The notes under the pieces: generated by a model | The model's input: only the letters and a program-made list of their open reading frames with translations | Database searches by the model: none | What the model was told of the DNA's origin: nothing | Program-made: the position numbers and the translations under genes | Shown: positions 46,388 through 55,496 of the stretch, piece by piece | Layout: each line of letters begins with the position of its first letter | How positions within the stretch are numbered: the first letter of the stretch is position 1 | Assembly: GCA_017983795.1 (NCBI GenBank) | Contig: JAGOAS010000010.1 | Location: 62,001 to 126,000, forward strand | Length of the DNA: 64,000 nucleotides | Direction of reading: 5' to 3' | Source: Piscinibacter sp. | Lineage (GTDB): Bacteria; Pseudomonadota; Gammaproteobacteria; Burkholderiales; Burkholderiaceae_C

Positions 46388-46909
46388 ATGCTGACCGACG
46401 ACGGCAAACACCTCTACGTCTCCTGGGACGAGTACCACATGCTGATCGAGCGCCTTGCGCTCAAGGTGCACGCCTCGGGCTGGGAGTTCGACCAGATCCT
46501 GTGCCTCGCGCGCGGCGGCATGCGGCCGGGCGACGTGCTCTCGCGCGTGTTCGACAAGCCGCTGGCGATCATGTCGACGAGCTCCTACCGCGCCGAGGCC
46601 GGCACCATCCAGGGCCGCCTCGACATGGCCAAGTACATCACGCTGCCCAAGGGCGAGCTCGCCGGCCGCGTGCTGCTGGTCGACGACCTCGCCGACTCGG
46701 GTGTCACGCTCAAGGCCGTGGTCGAGCGGCTGCGCGGCATGCCCTCGATCTCCGAGCTGCGCTCGTCGGTGATCTGGGTGAAGGGCGTGTCGAGCTACAC
46801 GCCCGACTATTTCGTCGAGATGCTGCCGACCAGCCCCTGGATCCACCAGCCGTTCGAGGAATACGACGAGCTGCGCCCCGAGGGCCTGGCGAAGAAGTTC
46901 GCCATCTGA
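46388..46909 (+). CDS. Phosphoribosyltransferase, xanthine/hypoxanthine type
   Basis: Type I phosphoribosyltransferase of 173 residues. The PRPP-binding loop is clear at 96-108 (VLLVDDLADSGVTLK) and the flexible-loop/hood region follows the pattern of xanthine-guanine enzymes (ILCLARGGMRPGDVLSR). The base used is not certain. Its place after purA suggests purine salvage, which is inference. It has a ribosome site GGAGAGCC before the ATG. Confidence 0.88.
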   Translation: MLTDDGKHLYVSWDEYHMLIERLALKVHASGWEFDQILCLARGGMRPGDVLSRVFDKPLAIMSTSSYRAEAGTIQGRLDMAKYITLPKGELAGRVLLVDDLADSGVTLKAVVERLRGMPSISELRSSVIWVKGVSSYTPDYFVEMLPTSPWIHQPFEEYDELRPEGLAKKFAI

Positions 46910-46915
46910 GCGCAC

Positions 46916-46948
46916 AAAGAAAAAGGCCAGTGCGTGTGCACTGGCCTT
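46916..46948 (-). terminator. Terminator of tRNA-Leu(CAG), possibly bidirectional
   Basis: AAGGCCAGTGC (46923-46933) and GCACTGGCCTT (46938-46948) form an 11-bp stem with loop GTGT. Read on the minus strand it is followed by TTTTTCTTT, an excellent intrinsic terminator 12 bases after the tRNA. On the plus strand it may also slow transcription leaving the phosphoribosyltransferase gene. Confidence 0.85.
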
Positions 46949-46959
46949 CGTCATCAATC

Positions 46960-47044
<85 letters not shown>

Positions 47045-47061
47045 ATTTCAGGAAGTCTTGG

Positions 47062-47067
47062 ATCATA
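47062..47067 (-). promoter_or_regulatory. Candidate -10 box of tRNA-Leu(CAG)
   Basis: TATGAT on the minus strand lies 17 bases before the 5' end of the tRNA. The region up to rnr is AT-rich by local standards. No clear -35 is seen. Confidence 0.4.
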
Positions 47068-47117
47068 TCATCAAAACAAACCAACACTCAACTACCTCCG
47101 CCGTCGGTGCCGAACTG

Positions 47118-49325
47118 ATGAGCGAAGTCGAGGGCACGGTGCAGGGCCACCGCGACGGCCACGGCTTTCTCGTGCGCGACGATCGCCAGCCCGACGTCTA
47201 CCTTTCCCAGCAGGAGATGCGCGCGGTGCTGCACCGCGACCGCGTGCGCGCGCGCATCGTGCGCTACGACAAGCGCGGCCGCCCCGAGGGGCGCATCCTC
47301 GAGATCCTCGAGCGCCGCAAGGCGCCCATCATCGGCCGGCTGCTGCACGAGAGCGGCGTCTGGCTGGTGGCGCCGGAAGACAAGCGCTACGGCCAGGACA
47401 TCATGATCCCGAAGAACGCGATCGCCAACGCGACCGCGGGCCAGGTGGTGGCGATCGAGCTGACCGAGCCGCCCTCGATGTACTCGCAGCCGGTCGGCCG
47501 CGTGACCGAGGTGCTCGGCGAGATCGACGACCCCGGCATGGAGATCGAGATCGCGGTGCGCAAGTACGAGGTGCCGCACCGCTTCTCGAGCGAGACGCTG
47601 GCGCAGGCCGCGGCGCTGCCGGAGAAGATCCGCCCCGCCGACCGCCGCCACCGCATCGACCTGACCGACGTGCCGCTGGTCACCATCGACGGCGAGGACG
47701 CGCGCGACTTCGACGACGCGGTGTACTGCGAGCCGGCGAAGATCGGCCGCGTCAAGTCGCCCAACGGCTGGCGCCTGGTGGTCGCGATCGCCGACGTCAG
47801 CCACTACGTCAAGCCGGGCGAGCCGCTCGACGAGGACGCCTACGAGCGTGCCACCTCGGTGTACTTCCCGCGCCGCGTCATCCCGATGCTGCCGGAGAAG
47901 CTCTCCAACGGGCTGTGCTCGCTGAACCCGGACGTCGAGCGCCTGGCGATGGTGTGCGACATGCTGATCGGCGCCGACGGCGAGGTGCACGCCTACCAGT
48001 TCTTCCCGGCGCTGATCTGCTCGCACGCGCGCTTCACCTACACCGAGGTGGCGGCCATCCTGGCCAACACGCGCGGGCCGGAAGCGGCGCGCCGCAGCGA
48101 ACTCGTGCCGCACCTGCTGCACCTGCACGAGGTCTACCGCGCGCTGCTCAAGCAGCGCGTGCAGCGCGGCGCGATGGACTTCGAGACCACCGAAACGCAG
48201 ATCGTCTGCGACGAGAACGGCCGCATCGAGAAGATCGTGCCGCGCACGCGCAACGACGCGCACCGGCTGATCGAGGAGGCGATGCTCGCCGCCAACGTCT
48301 GCTCGGCCGACTTCATCGCACGCGCCAAGCACCCCTCGCTGTACCGCGTGCACGAGGGGCCGACGCCGGAGAAGCGCACGCTGCTGCAGAACTACCTGAA
48401 GGCGCTCGGCCTCGGGCTGTCGGTCAGCGAGGAGCCGCACCCCAAGGAGTACCAGGCCATCGCCGCGGCCACGAAAGACCGGCCCGACGCGCAGCAGATC
48501 CACACCATGCTGCTGCGCTCCATGCAGCAGGCGATCTACACCGGCACCAACGCCGGCCACTTCGGCCTGGCCTACGAGGCCTACACGCACTTCACCAGCC
48601 CGATCCGGCGCTACCCCGACCTGCTGGTGCACCGCGTGATCAAGGCGCTGCTCACCGGCAAGCGCTACCACCTGCTCAGCGGCAAGTTCGAGGAAGCGCC
48701 CAAGGTGCGCCAGGCCGGCAAGGCCCGGCATGCGCCGAACCAGGAGATGGAGCACTGGGAAGGCGCCGGCGCGCACTGCAGCGCCAACGAGCGGCGCGCC
48801 GACGAGGCCTCGCGCGACGTCGAGGCCTGGCTCAAGTGCCGCTACATGCGCGAGCACCTCGGCGAGGAGTTCTCCGGCACGGTCAGCGCGGTGACGGGCT
48901 TCGGCCTGTTCGTGACGCTGGATTCGCTCTACGTCGAGGGCCTGGTGCACATCACCGAACTGGGCGGCGAGTACTACCGCTTCGACGAGGTGCGCCAGGA
49001 ACTGCGCGGCGAGCGCAGCGGCATCCGCTACGCGATCGGCGCGCGGGTGCGCGTGCAGGTCAGCCGCGTCGACCTCGACGGCCGGCGCATCGACTTCCGC
49101 ATGGTGCGCGAAGGCGAGGACGACGCGGCGCGCCTGCGTGCCAAGCGCGAGCGCAGCCATGCCGCGGCGGGGGCCGAGGAGGAGCTCGAGCGCGTCAAGT
49201 CGGCCGATCGGGCCGTGAAGGCGGGCGCCAAGACCAAGCCGCGCAGCGGCAAGACCGCCCATCCGGTGAAGGCCGCGAAGTCCACGGCACGCAAGGCCAC
49301 GGTGCGCGGCAGCAAGCGGCGCTGA
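47118..49325 (+). CDS. rnr: Ribonuclease R lacking the usual N-terminal helix-turn-helix domain
   Basis: Processive 3'-5' exoribonuclease of the RNB family for structured RNA and rRNA quality control. Two cold-shock domains start at once (EGTVQGHRDGHGFLVRDD), then the RNB domain with the catalytic acidic cluster DGEDARDFDDAVYC and HFTSPIRRYPDLLVHR, an S1 domain (FSGTVSAVTGFGLFVTLDS) and a Lys/Arg-rich tail. From this ATG it has 735 residues; typical RNase R has about 800 with an N-terminal winged-helix domain of some 75 residues, absent here. TTG at 47058 would add 20 residues without homology. The frame further upstream runs antisense through tRNA-Leu. Confidence 0.95.
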   Translation: MSEVEGTVQGHRDGHGFLVRDDRQPDVYLSQQEMRAVLHRDRVRARIVRYDKRGRPEGRILEILERRKAPIIGRLLHESGVWLVAPEDKRYGQDIMIPKNAIANATAGQVVAIELTEPPSMYSQPVGRVTEVLGEIDDPGMEIEIAVRKYEVPHRFSSETLAQAAALPEKIRPADRRHRIDLTDVPLVTIDGEDARDFDDAVYCEPAKIGRVKSPNGWRLVVAIADVSHYVKPGEPLDEDAYERATSVYFPRRVIPMLPEKLSNGLCSLNPDVERLAMVCDMLIGADGEVHAYQFFPALICSHARFTYTEVAAILANTRGPEAARRSELVPHLLHLHEVYRALLKQRVQRGAMDFETTETQIVCDENGRIEKIVPRTRNDAHRLIEEAMLAANVCSADFIARAKHPSLYRVHEGPTPEKRTLLQNYLKALGLGLSVSEEPHPKEYQAIAAATKDRPDAQQIHTMLLRSMQQAIYTGTNAGHFGLAYEAYTHFTSPIRRYPDLLVHRVIKALLTGKRYHLLSGKFEEAPKVRQAGKARHAPNQEMEHWEGAGAHCSANERRADEASRDVEAWLKCRYMREHLGEEFSGTVSAVTGFGLFVTLDSLYVEGLVHITELGGEYYRFDEVRQELRGERSGIRYAIGARVRVQVSRVDLDGRRIDFRMVREGEDDAARLRAKRERSHAAAGAEEELERVKSADRAVKAGAKTKPRSGKTAHPVKAAKSTARKATVRGSKRR

Positions 49326-49341
49326 GGCAAAGGCTGCGCCG

Positions 49342-50829
49342 TCAGCGCAGCGCCATCTGCTCGATCAGCTCGGCAGCGCGCAGCACGGGACGCGCGGCTG
49401 CTTCGGCGGCTGCGCCGTGCCACCAGGTTGCATGGCGTGCCGCGTGCCAGGTGCGTTCGAGCGCATCGGCTTCGTCGCGCTGCGCCCAGTGCCCGCCCAG
49501 CCAGCCGGCCAGCACGTCGCCGGTGCCGGCCGTAGCGAGCGAGGCATCGCCGCTGGCGTTGATGCAGGGCACGCGGCCGGGCGCGGCGACGATGGAGCCC
49601 GAGCCCTTGAGCACGGCCACGCAGGCGAACTCGTCGGCGAGCCGGCGCGCGGCGGCCAGGCGGTCGGCCTGGATCGCCGGGTTCGAGCAGGCGAGCAGCC
49701 TTGCGGCTTCGAGCGGATGCGGCGTGATCACCGTGGCCTGCGCGCGCGCGGCGCGGGCGCGCAACTGGCGGCGCAGCGATTCGTCCGCGGCGATGGCGTT
49801 GAGCGCATCGGCGTCGAGCACCAGGCGTGCCACGTTCGAGAGCAGCGCGGGCAGGGCGGTGCGCACCGAATCGCCGCCGCCGCAGCCGCACACCACGGTG
49901 CTGTGCGCCAGCGTGGCCGGGTCGACGTGGCGCGACCAGCCGGGCCGCAGCATCAGCTCGGGCCGGGCCGGGTCGAGCGCGGGCGCCTGCGCATCGAGCA
50001 TCTCGACGAACACACGCCCCGCGCCCGCCGCCAGCGCGGCGCGGCCGGCCAGCAGCGCGGCACCGCCCATGCCCGGCGCACCGCCGACCACGGCGACGTC
50101 GCCGAAGCTGCCCTTGTGCTGTGCATGCCGGCGCGCCGGTGCGGCAGCGATCGCCGCGCCGCCCAGCCAGGCTTCGGGTTGCTCGCGCGTCGTGTCGATG
50201 CCGAGATCGTCGAACCACACCGTGCCGGCGTGATCGCGCCCGGCTGCGGTGAAGAGCCCCGGCTTGAGCGTCAGCAGGCTGAGCGTCTGCGTGGCGCGCG
50301 CCGCCTCGCCCAGGGGCTGGCCGGTGTCGGCGGCCAGGCCGGAGGGCAGGTCGATGGCCAGCACCGGACAGGGCAGGGCATTCAGCGCGGCGATGGCTTC
50401 ACGCAGCTTGCCCTCGGCCGCGCGGCTCGCGCCTATGCCCAGCAATGCGTCGATGGCGAGATCCTGCGCTCCGAGTGCCGACGTCGCGGCGGCATGAACC
50501 GGCACGCCGGCATCGTGGGCGCGCGCGAGCGCGTCGCGCGCGTCGTCGGCCTGCGGCTCGCCGAGCAGGATCACTTCCACCGCCTTGCCGGCGTGCTGCA
50601 GGTGGATCGCCGCATCGATGCCATCGCCGCCGTTGTTGCCTGTGCCCGCGACGATGCGGATCAGGCGCGCATGCGGCGCCAGCGCCAGGGCAAGGCGCGC
50701 CACGGCGGCGCCGGCGCGCTGCATCAAGGCATGCGCCGGCAGCGGCGCCAGGGCCGCGGCCTCGATGCGCCGCGTGTGGGCGACGTCGAACAGCGGCAGG
50801 TCGGGGCAGTGGCGATCCAGGCGGCGCAT
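49342..50829 (-). CDS. nnr: Bifunctional NAD(P)HX epimerase/dehydratase
   Basis: Repairs hydrated NADH and NADPH. The 495 residues fuse the YjeF N-terminal epimerase (AGTGNNGGDG at 61-70, IDLPSGLAADTG) to the ADP/ATP-dependent dehydratase domain (ITPHPLEAARLL, LKGSGSIVAAPG, ATAGTGDVLAGWLGG). Start ATG at 50829 follows dadA by 14 bases. It is convergent with rnr, 16 bases away. The same frame is open further upstream but that part is only a shadow of dadA. Confidence 0.94.
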   Translation of the reverse strand: MRRLDRHCPDLPLFDVAHTRRIEAAALAPLPAHALMQRAGAAVARLALALAPHARLIRIVAGTGNNGGDGIDAAIHLQHAGKAVEVILLGEPQADDARDALARAHDAGVPVHAAATSALGAQDLAIDALLGIGASRAAEGKLREAIAALNALPCPVLAIDLPSGLAADTGQPLGEAARATQTLSLLTLKPGLFTAAGRDHAGTVWFDDLGIDTTREQPEAWLGGAAIAAAPARRHAQHKGSFGDVAVVGGAPGMGGAALLAGRAALAAGAGRVFVEMLDAQAPALDPARPELMLRPGWSRHVDPATLAHSTVVCGCGGGDSVRTALPALLSNVARLVLDADALNAIAADESLRRQLRARAARAQATVITPHPLEAARLLACSNPAIQADRLAAARRLADEFACVAVLKGSGSIVAAPGRVPCINASGDASLATAGTGDVLAGWLGGHWAQRDEADALERTWHAARHATWWHGAAAEAAARPVLRAAELIEQMALR

Positions 50830-50843
50830 CAGCTGCGAGCGTA

Positions 50844-52187
50844 TCAGCGCAGCCGCTCGACCCCCAAACCTTCGAGGGGGATGGGCGCTTCGCGTCCCTC
50901 CATCACTTGCGCGAGCGCAAAGGCCGAGCCGCAGGCCAGCGCCCAGCCGCTCGAGCCATGGCCGAGGTTGAGCCAGACGCCTTCGGCGCCGCTTGCGCCG
51001 ATGACCGGCGGGCCGTCGGGCAGCATGGGCCGCGCACCCTTCCAGCGCTGCACCTGGCTCATGCGGCCCGCGCCGGGGAACCAGTCGTCGAGCACCTTGT
51101 AGAGCGTCTCGAGGGCGCGCGGGTCGTGCTTCTCGAGCGTGCCGCCGAGCTCGGCGCTGCCGGCCACGCGCACGCGCTGGCCGATGCGGCTGATCGCCAC
51201 CTTGTAGCGCTCGTCCATCAGCGCGGCACGCGGCGCGCGTTCGGCGGCGCTGTCCTCGGGGCGCAGCGGCGCAGTGATCGAATAGCCGTGCACGGCGCGC
51301 AGCGGCAGGCGCAGGCCGAGCGGGCGCAGCAGCTCGGCCGAGCCCATCGCCGCGCAGACCACCACCGCGTCGAAGCTCTCGCTCACCGCCTCGAGCGGCG
51401 CGGGTTCGGTGGCCGGCCCGCCGTTCTTCGAGGACGCCGGCTCGATGACGAGCTGCGTCGATTCGGCTGGCGGCATGTAGCGGTGCACCACCTGCGGTTG
51501 CGTGCCGGGCACGAGGCGCTGCACCTCGGTGTGGAAGCACCAGCGTGCGCCCAGCTTCTGCGCCTCGTGGCGCAGCAGGTGCGCGAACTGGCGGCAGTTG
51601 CCGACCTCGTCGTCGGGCAGGTGCACGCCGGCGTGCAGCGGCGTGTCGGGGTTGAGCGCCGGCTCGAGCTCGCGGCAGCGCGCCGCGTCGACGAGGTGGA
51701 AGCGGTTGCCCAGCTCGGTGAGCAGCTTGAGCCCCGGCCGCGCGGCGGCGAGGTCGGATTCGCTGCGCAGCAGCACCAGGTAGCCGCTCTCGCGTTCGTA
51801 CTCGAGCTGCAGCGCCTTGGTCAGCTCGTGCAGCCGGTGGCGGCTGAACACGGCCAGGCGCTGCATGCGCGTGCGGTTGGCCTGCCAGGCCTCGGTGCGG
51901 CAGGCGCGCCACCAGCGCCACATCCAGCCGAGCAGGGCCGGGTCGAGGCTGGCGCGCACGCGCACCGGCGCGTGCCGGCTGAGCATCATGCGCAGCACCT
52001 TCCAGGGCATGCCGGGCGCGGCCCAGGGCGTGACGTAGCCGGGCGCCACGACGCCGGCGTTGGCGAAGCTGGTCTCGGCGGCGACGCTGCCGCGGCGCTC
52101 GAAGACGGTGACCTCGTGGCCGGCGGCCGCGAGTTCGTAGGCAGTGGTGACGCCGACGATGCCGGCGCCGATGACGGCGATGCGCAT
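50844..52187 (-). CDS. dadA: D-amino acid dehydrogenase (DadA-like)
   Basis: FAD enzyme of the DAO family that oxidises D-amino acids and feeds electrons to quinones. The FAD motif GAGIVGVTTAYELA is at 7-20, followed by AETSFANAGVVAPGYVTPWAAPG, and the C-terminal signature LNLGHGSSGWALACGSA. The 447 residues include a Pro/Glu/Ser-rich stretch at about 228-270, roughly 30 residues longer than in E. coli DadA, while the C-terminus is shorter. The ATG is supplied by the repeat element upstream. The upstream amidase in the same direction could provide substrate, which is inference. Confidence 0.92.
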   Translation of the reverse strand: MRIAVIGAGIVGVTTAYELAAAGHEVTVFERRGSVAAETSFANAGVVAPGYVTPWAAPGMPWKVLRMMLSRHAPVRVRASLDPALLGWMWRWWRACRTEAWQANRTRMQRLAVFSRHRLHELTKALQLEYERESGYLVLLRSESDLAAARPGLKLLTELGNRFHLVDAARCRELEPALNPDTPLHAGVHLPDDEVGNCRQFAHLLRHEAQKLGARWCFHTEVQRLVPGTQPQVVHRYMPPAESTQLVIEPASSKNGGPATEPAPLEAVSESFDAVVVCAAMGSAELLRPLGLRLPLRAVHGYSITAPLRPEDSAAERAPRAALMDERYKVAISRIGQRVRVAGSAELGGTLEKHDPRALETLYKVLDDWFPGAGRMSQVQRWKGARPMLPDGPPVIGASGAEGVWLNLGHGSSGWALACGSAFALAQVMEGREAPIPLEGLGVERLR

Positions 52188-52260
52188 GTCAGTGGCGCCC
52201 GGCCGTTCCGAAGCCACTGAGCGCCCCCTCGGGGGGCAGCAAACGAAGTGAGCTTGGGGG
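52185..52260 (-). repeat. Dispersed intergenic repeat, copy 2, ending at the dadA start codon
   Basis: Read on the minus strand it begins CCCCCAAGCTCACTTCG and ends GCGCCACTGACATG, matching 22141-22213 with a few substitutions and a 2-3 base indel in the loop of the first hairpin. It lies between the amidase stop (52268-52270) and the dadA ATG (52187-52185), facing the same way as both genes, as copy 1 does. CATG flanks it on both sides (52267-52264 and 52188-52185 in minus-strand reading). Confidence 0.85.
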
Positions 52261-52267
52261 TTTCATG

Positions 52268-53587
52268 CTAGGCGCTTCCACCGCGCGACGGTGCGAGCGC
52301 CGCCTCGATGGCCAGCGAGGCATCGAGCACCGCGTCGTCGCGCAGCGCGCCGCTCCACACCATCAGGCCGACCGGCATCTCGCCCGCGCCGTGGCAGGGC
52401 AGCGAGAGCGCGCAGCCGTCGAGGAAGTTGATCGCACTGGGGTTGCGCAGCAGCGCGCCGTTGGCGGCGAAGAAGGCCTCGTCGCTGGCGACGAGCGGGG
52501 CGATGGCCGGGGCGATGAGGGGCACGGTGGGGCTCAGCATGGCGTCGAAGCCGGGAGGCTCGCCCATGGCGGCTTCGGTGCGCGCGATCCAGTCGCGCCG
52601 CGCCCAGGTGAGCTCGATATAGTCGGCCGCGCTCATCTTCTCGCCGCGGCGGATGCGCAGCGCGACGCGCGGGTCGTACTGGTCGGCCTTGGTCGCCAGC
52701 AGCCTGCGGTGCCAGGCCCAGCTCTCGGCGGCGGAGAAGCCGCCGGCGGCATTCAGCGCGGCGAGTTCGCCGAGCTGCGGCAGTGCGAGCTCCTCGACGC
52801 GCGCGCCGGCATTGCGCAGCGTGGCGAGCGCGCGCTGGAACGCCGCGGCGACGGCCGGCTCCAGCCCGTCGAGCATCAGCGTGGTCGGCACGCCGAGGCG
52901 CAGCGCGGCGAGCGGCTTGTGCGCCAGCTTGACGCTGCGCGCCGCCAGCACTTCGTGCACGGTGAGCGCGTCGCGCACGTTCGTCGTGATCGCGCAGACG
53001 GTGTCCAGCGTGGTCGACAGCGGGATCGCGCCATCGGTGGGCACCAGCCGCGCGGTGTTCTTGAAGCCGACCAGCCCCTGCAGCGCGGCCGGGATGCGGA
53101 TCGAGCCGCCGGTGTCCGAGCCGAGCGCCGCCCAGGCGGCACCGGCGGCCACCGAGACCGCGCCGCCGGAGGTCGAGCCGCCGGGGATGCGCGGCGTGGC
53201 GTCGAGCGCCGCCGTCGCGACATTGGCCGGCGTGCCGTGGTGCGGGTTGATGCCCACGCCGGAGAATGCGAACTCGCTCATGTTGGTGCGCCCCACGAAG
53301 GCCGCGCCGGCCGCGCGCAGCCGTGCGACAGCCGGAGCATCGGCGCGCGCCGGCGGCGCGTCGGCCAGCACGCGGCTGGCCGCGGCCGTGGTCTGGCCGG
53401 CCACGTCGAACAGGTCCTTGATGCTCACCGGCCGCCCGGCCAGCGGCGCATCGGGGCGCGCGGCCCGCGCCTGCGCGCCGGCCTCGTCGAACGTGGTCAG
53501 GGTGAAGGCGTGGCGGCAGGCGTCGGACGTCGCGGCGACGACGGCGGCTTCGAGCTGCTCGCGGGCAGCGCTGAGGTCAATGGGCAT
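52268..53587 (-). CDS. Amidase signature family hydrolase
   Basis: Ser-Ser-Lys amidase of 439 residues. Lys57 is in RPVSIKDLFDVAG, the cis-serine is Ser138 or Ser140 in GGSTSGG, and the nucleophile is Ser162 in GSDTGGSIRIPA. It is not clearly GatA, since no gatB or gatC is near and the C-terminal part is shorter. The substrate is unknown. The ATG at 53587 (MPIDLSAAREQ) is preferred; the frame stays open upstream to 53734, into the rpsB leader. It precedes dadA, with the repeat between. Confidence 0.9.
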   Translation of the reverse strand: MPIDLSAAREQLEAAVVAATSDACRHAFTLTTFDEAGAQARAARPDAPLAGRPVSIKDLFDVAGQTTAAASRVLADAPPARADAPAVARLRAAGAAFVGRTNMSEFAFSGVGINPHHGTPANVATAALDATPRIPGGSTSGGAVSVAAGAAWAALGSDTGGSIRIPAALQGLVGFKNTARLVPTDGAIPLSTTLDTVCAITTNVRDALTVHEVLAARSVKLAHKPLAALRLGVPTTLMLDGLEPAVAAAFQRALATLRNAGARVEELALPQLGELAALNAAGGFSAAESWAWHRRLLATKADQYDPRVALRIRRGEKMSAADYIELTWARRDWIARTEAAMGEPPGFDAMLSPTVPLIAPAIAPLVASDEAFFAANGALLRNPSAINFLDGCALSLPCHGAGEMPVGLMVWSGALRDDAVLDASLAIEAALAPSRGGSA

Positions 53588-53598
53588 AAGTGGCGTGG

Positions 53599-53634
53599 TA
53601 CACTCCGCGAGTTTTGTCCGGGGCGATCCCGGAC
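53599..53634 (+). promoter_or_regulatory. Candidate rpsB promoter and leader hairpin
   Basis: TACACT at 53599-53604 is a possible -10, and downstream GTCCGGG (53616-53622) with CCCGGAC (53628-53634) makes a 7-bp hairpin. The rest of the roughly 140-base leader to the rpsB ATG has no recognised motif. Autoregulation of rpsB-tsf by S2 through the leader is known in E. coli; whether it applies here is open. Confidence 0.4.
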
Positions 53635-53748
53635 GAAGCAAATCGCGAAGCCGGCCGCTGAAGGTGTCGCGACGCTGCCTGACAGATTGGTGTCGAGGTG
53701 TGTCGAAGCGATTCGGGCCGGATTCTAGAACCAACCTTTGGAGTCCCC

Positions 53749-54492
53749 ATGACGATCAGCATGCGTGAAATGCTGGAAGCCGGTGTGCACTTTGGCCACC
53801 AGACGCGCTTCTGGAATCCCAAGATGGCCCCGTACATCTACGGCCATCGCAACAAGATCCACATCATCAACCTCGAGAAGACGCAGCCGCTCTTCAACGA
53901 CGCGATGAAGTTCGTGCGCCAGCTCGCCGCCAAGCGCGGCACCATCCTGATGGTCGGCACGAAGCGCCAGGCGCGCGAGGTGATCGCCCAGGACGCGCAG
54001 CGCGCCGGCATGCCCTACGTCGACCAGCGCTGGCTCGGCGGCATGCTGACCAACTTCAAGACCGTCAAGGGTTCGCTGAAGAAGCTCAAGGACATGCAGG
54101 CCAAGGTCGAGTCGGGCGCCGACATCGGCACCAAGAAGGAGCAACTGCTGTTCCAGCGCGAGATCGCCAAGCTCGAGAAGGACATCGGCGGCATCCAGGA
54201 CATGAACGCGCTGCCGGACGCGATCTTCGTGATCGACGTCGGCTACCACAAGATCGCCATCCAGGAAGCCAAGAAGCTGGGCATTCCGGTGGTGGGCGTG
54301 GTCGATACGAACCACAACCCGGACGGCATCGACTACGTCATCCCCGGCAACGACGACTCGGCCAAGGCCGTGGCGCTGTACGCCCGCGCGGTGGCCGACG
54401 CCGTGCTCGAGGGCAAGGCCAACGCGACCTCCGAAGTGGTGCAGGCCGCCTCGGGTGGCGACGAGTTCGTGGAAGTCGAGACGACGGCCTGA
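53749..54492 (+). CDS. rpsB: 30S ribosomal protein S2
   Basis: The 247 residues match S2 throughout ([22 protein letters not shown], then [15 protein letters not shown] and [25 protein letters not shown]). The ATG at 53749 follows TTTGGAGTCCCC. It starts the cluster rpsB-tsf-pyrH-frr, which is nearly universal in Proteobacteria. Confidence 0.99.
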   Translation: MTISMREMLEAGVHFGHQTRFWNPKMAPYIYGHRNKIHIINLEKTQPLFNDAMKFVRQLAAKRGTILMVGTKRQAREVIAQDAQRAGMPYVDQRWLGGMLTNFKTVKGSLKKLKDMQAKVESGADIGTKKEQLLFQREIAKLEKDIGGIQDMNALPDAIFVIDVGYHKIAIQEAKKLGIPVVGVVDTNHNPDGIDYVIPGNDDSAKAVALYARAVADAVLEGKANATSEVVQAASGGDEFVEVETTA

Positions 54493-54527
54493 GCTGCCGC
54501 GCCCCGACTCGCCCGCGCGAGTCCTAC

Positions 54528-54556
54528 AAAGGGGGCTGTCGCACAGCCCCCTTTTT
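54528..54556 (+). terminator. Strong terminator/attenuator between rpsB and tsf
   Basis: GGGGGCTGT (54531-54539), loop CGC and ACAGCCCCC (54543-54551) are flanked by AAA and TTTTT. It has the form of a complete intrinsic terminator but lies inside the rpsB-tsf unit, so it probably sets the S2 to EF-Ts ratio by partial termination. Confidence 0.85.
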
Positions 54557-54583
54557 CAATCCCAGTATTTCCGGAGAACTGAT

Positions 54584-55480
54584 ATGCCCGCAATCACCGC
54601 CAGCATGGTTGCCGAACTGCGCGCCAAGACCGACGCGCCGATGATGGAATGCAAGAAGGCCCTCACCGAGGCCGACGGCGACGCGGTCCGCGCCGAGGAG
54701 ATCCTGCGCGTCAAGCTCGGCAACAAGGCCGGCAAGGCGGCTGCCCGTATCACCGCCGAGGGCGTGGTCGCCGCGGCCGTCGAGGGCACGACCGGCGCGC
54801 TCATCGAGATCAACTGCGAGACCGACTTCGTCTCGAAGAACGACTCCTTCCTGGCCTTCGCCAAGGCCGCCGCCGAGCTGGTGGCCACGAGCAACCCGGC
54901 CGACATCGCCGCGCTGTCGGCGCTGCCCTACGCGCAAGACGGCTTCGGCCCGACGCTGGAAGACGTGCGCAAGGGCCTGATCGGCAAGATCGGCGAGAAC
55001 ATGTCGATCCGCCGCTTCAAGCGCTACGTCGGCGGCGCCAGCCTGGCGCACTACCTGCACGGCACGCGCATCGGCGTGGTCGTCGAGTACACGGGCGACG
55101 CCACCGCCGCCAAGGACGTGGCGATGCACGTCGCCGCGATGAAGCCGGCCGCGCTGTCGTCGGCCGAGGTGCCGGCCGAGCTGGTCGAGAAGGAGCGCAA
55201 GATCGCCGCCGAGAAGGCCGCCGAGAGCGGCAAGCCGGCCGACATCGTCGCCAAGATGGTGGAAGGCTCGGTGCAGAAGTTCCTCAAGGAAGTCAGCCTG
55301 CTCGACCAGGTGTTCGTCAAGGCGGCCGACGGCAAGCAGACCGTCGGCGCGATGCTCAAGGCCGCCAAGACCGAGGTGAAGGGCTTCACCCTGTACGTGG
55401 TGGGCGAAGGCATCGAGAAGAAGGTCGACGACTTCGCGGCCGAAGTGGCGGCCCAGGTCGCTGCGGCCAAGGGCGCCTGA
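54584..55480 (+). CDS. tsf: Elongation factor Ts
   Basis: Guanine nucleotide exchange factor for EF-Tu. The 298 residues show the N-terminal domain ([17 protein letters not shown]) and the EF-Tu contact motif [14 protein letters not shown]. The ATG at 54584 lies 28 bases after the internal terminator and is preceded by CCGGAGAACTGAT. Confidence 0.99.
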   Translation: MPAITASMVAELRAKTDAPMMECKKALTEADGDAVRAEEILRVKLGNKAGKAAARITAEGVVAAAVEGTTGALIEINCETDFVSKNDSFLAFAKAAAELVATSNPADIAALSALPYAQDGFGPTLEDVRKGLIGKIGENMSIRRFKRYVGGASLAHYLHGTRIGVVVEYTGDATAAKDVAMHVAAMKPAALSSAEVPAELVEKERKIAAEKAAESGKPADIVAKMVEGSVQKFLKEVSLLDQVFVKAADGKQTVGAMLKAAKTEVKGFTLYVVGEGIEKKVDDFAAEVAAQVAAAKGA

Positions 55481-55496
55481 GGTAGGGGTCGGAAAA

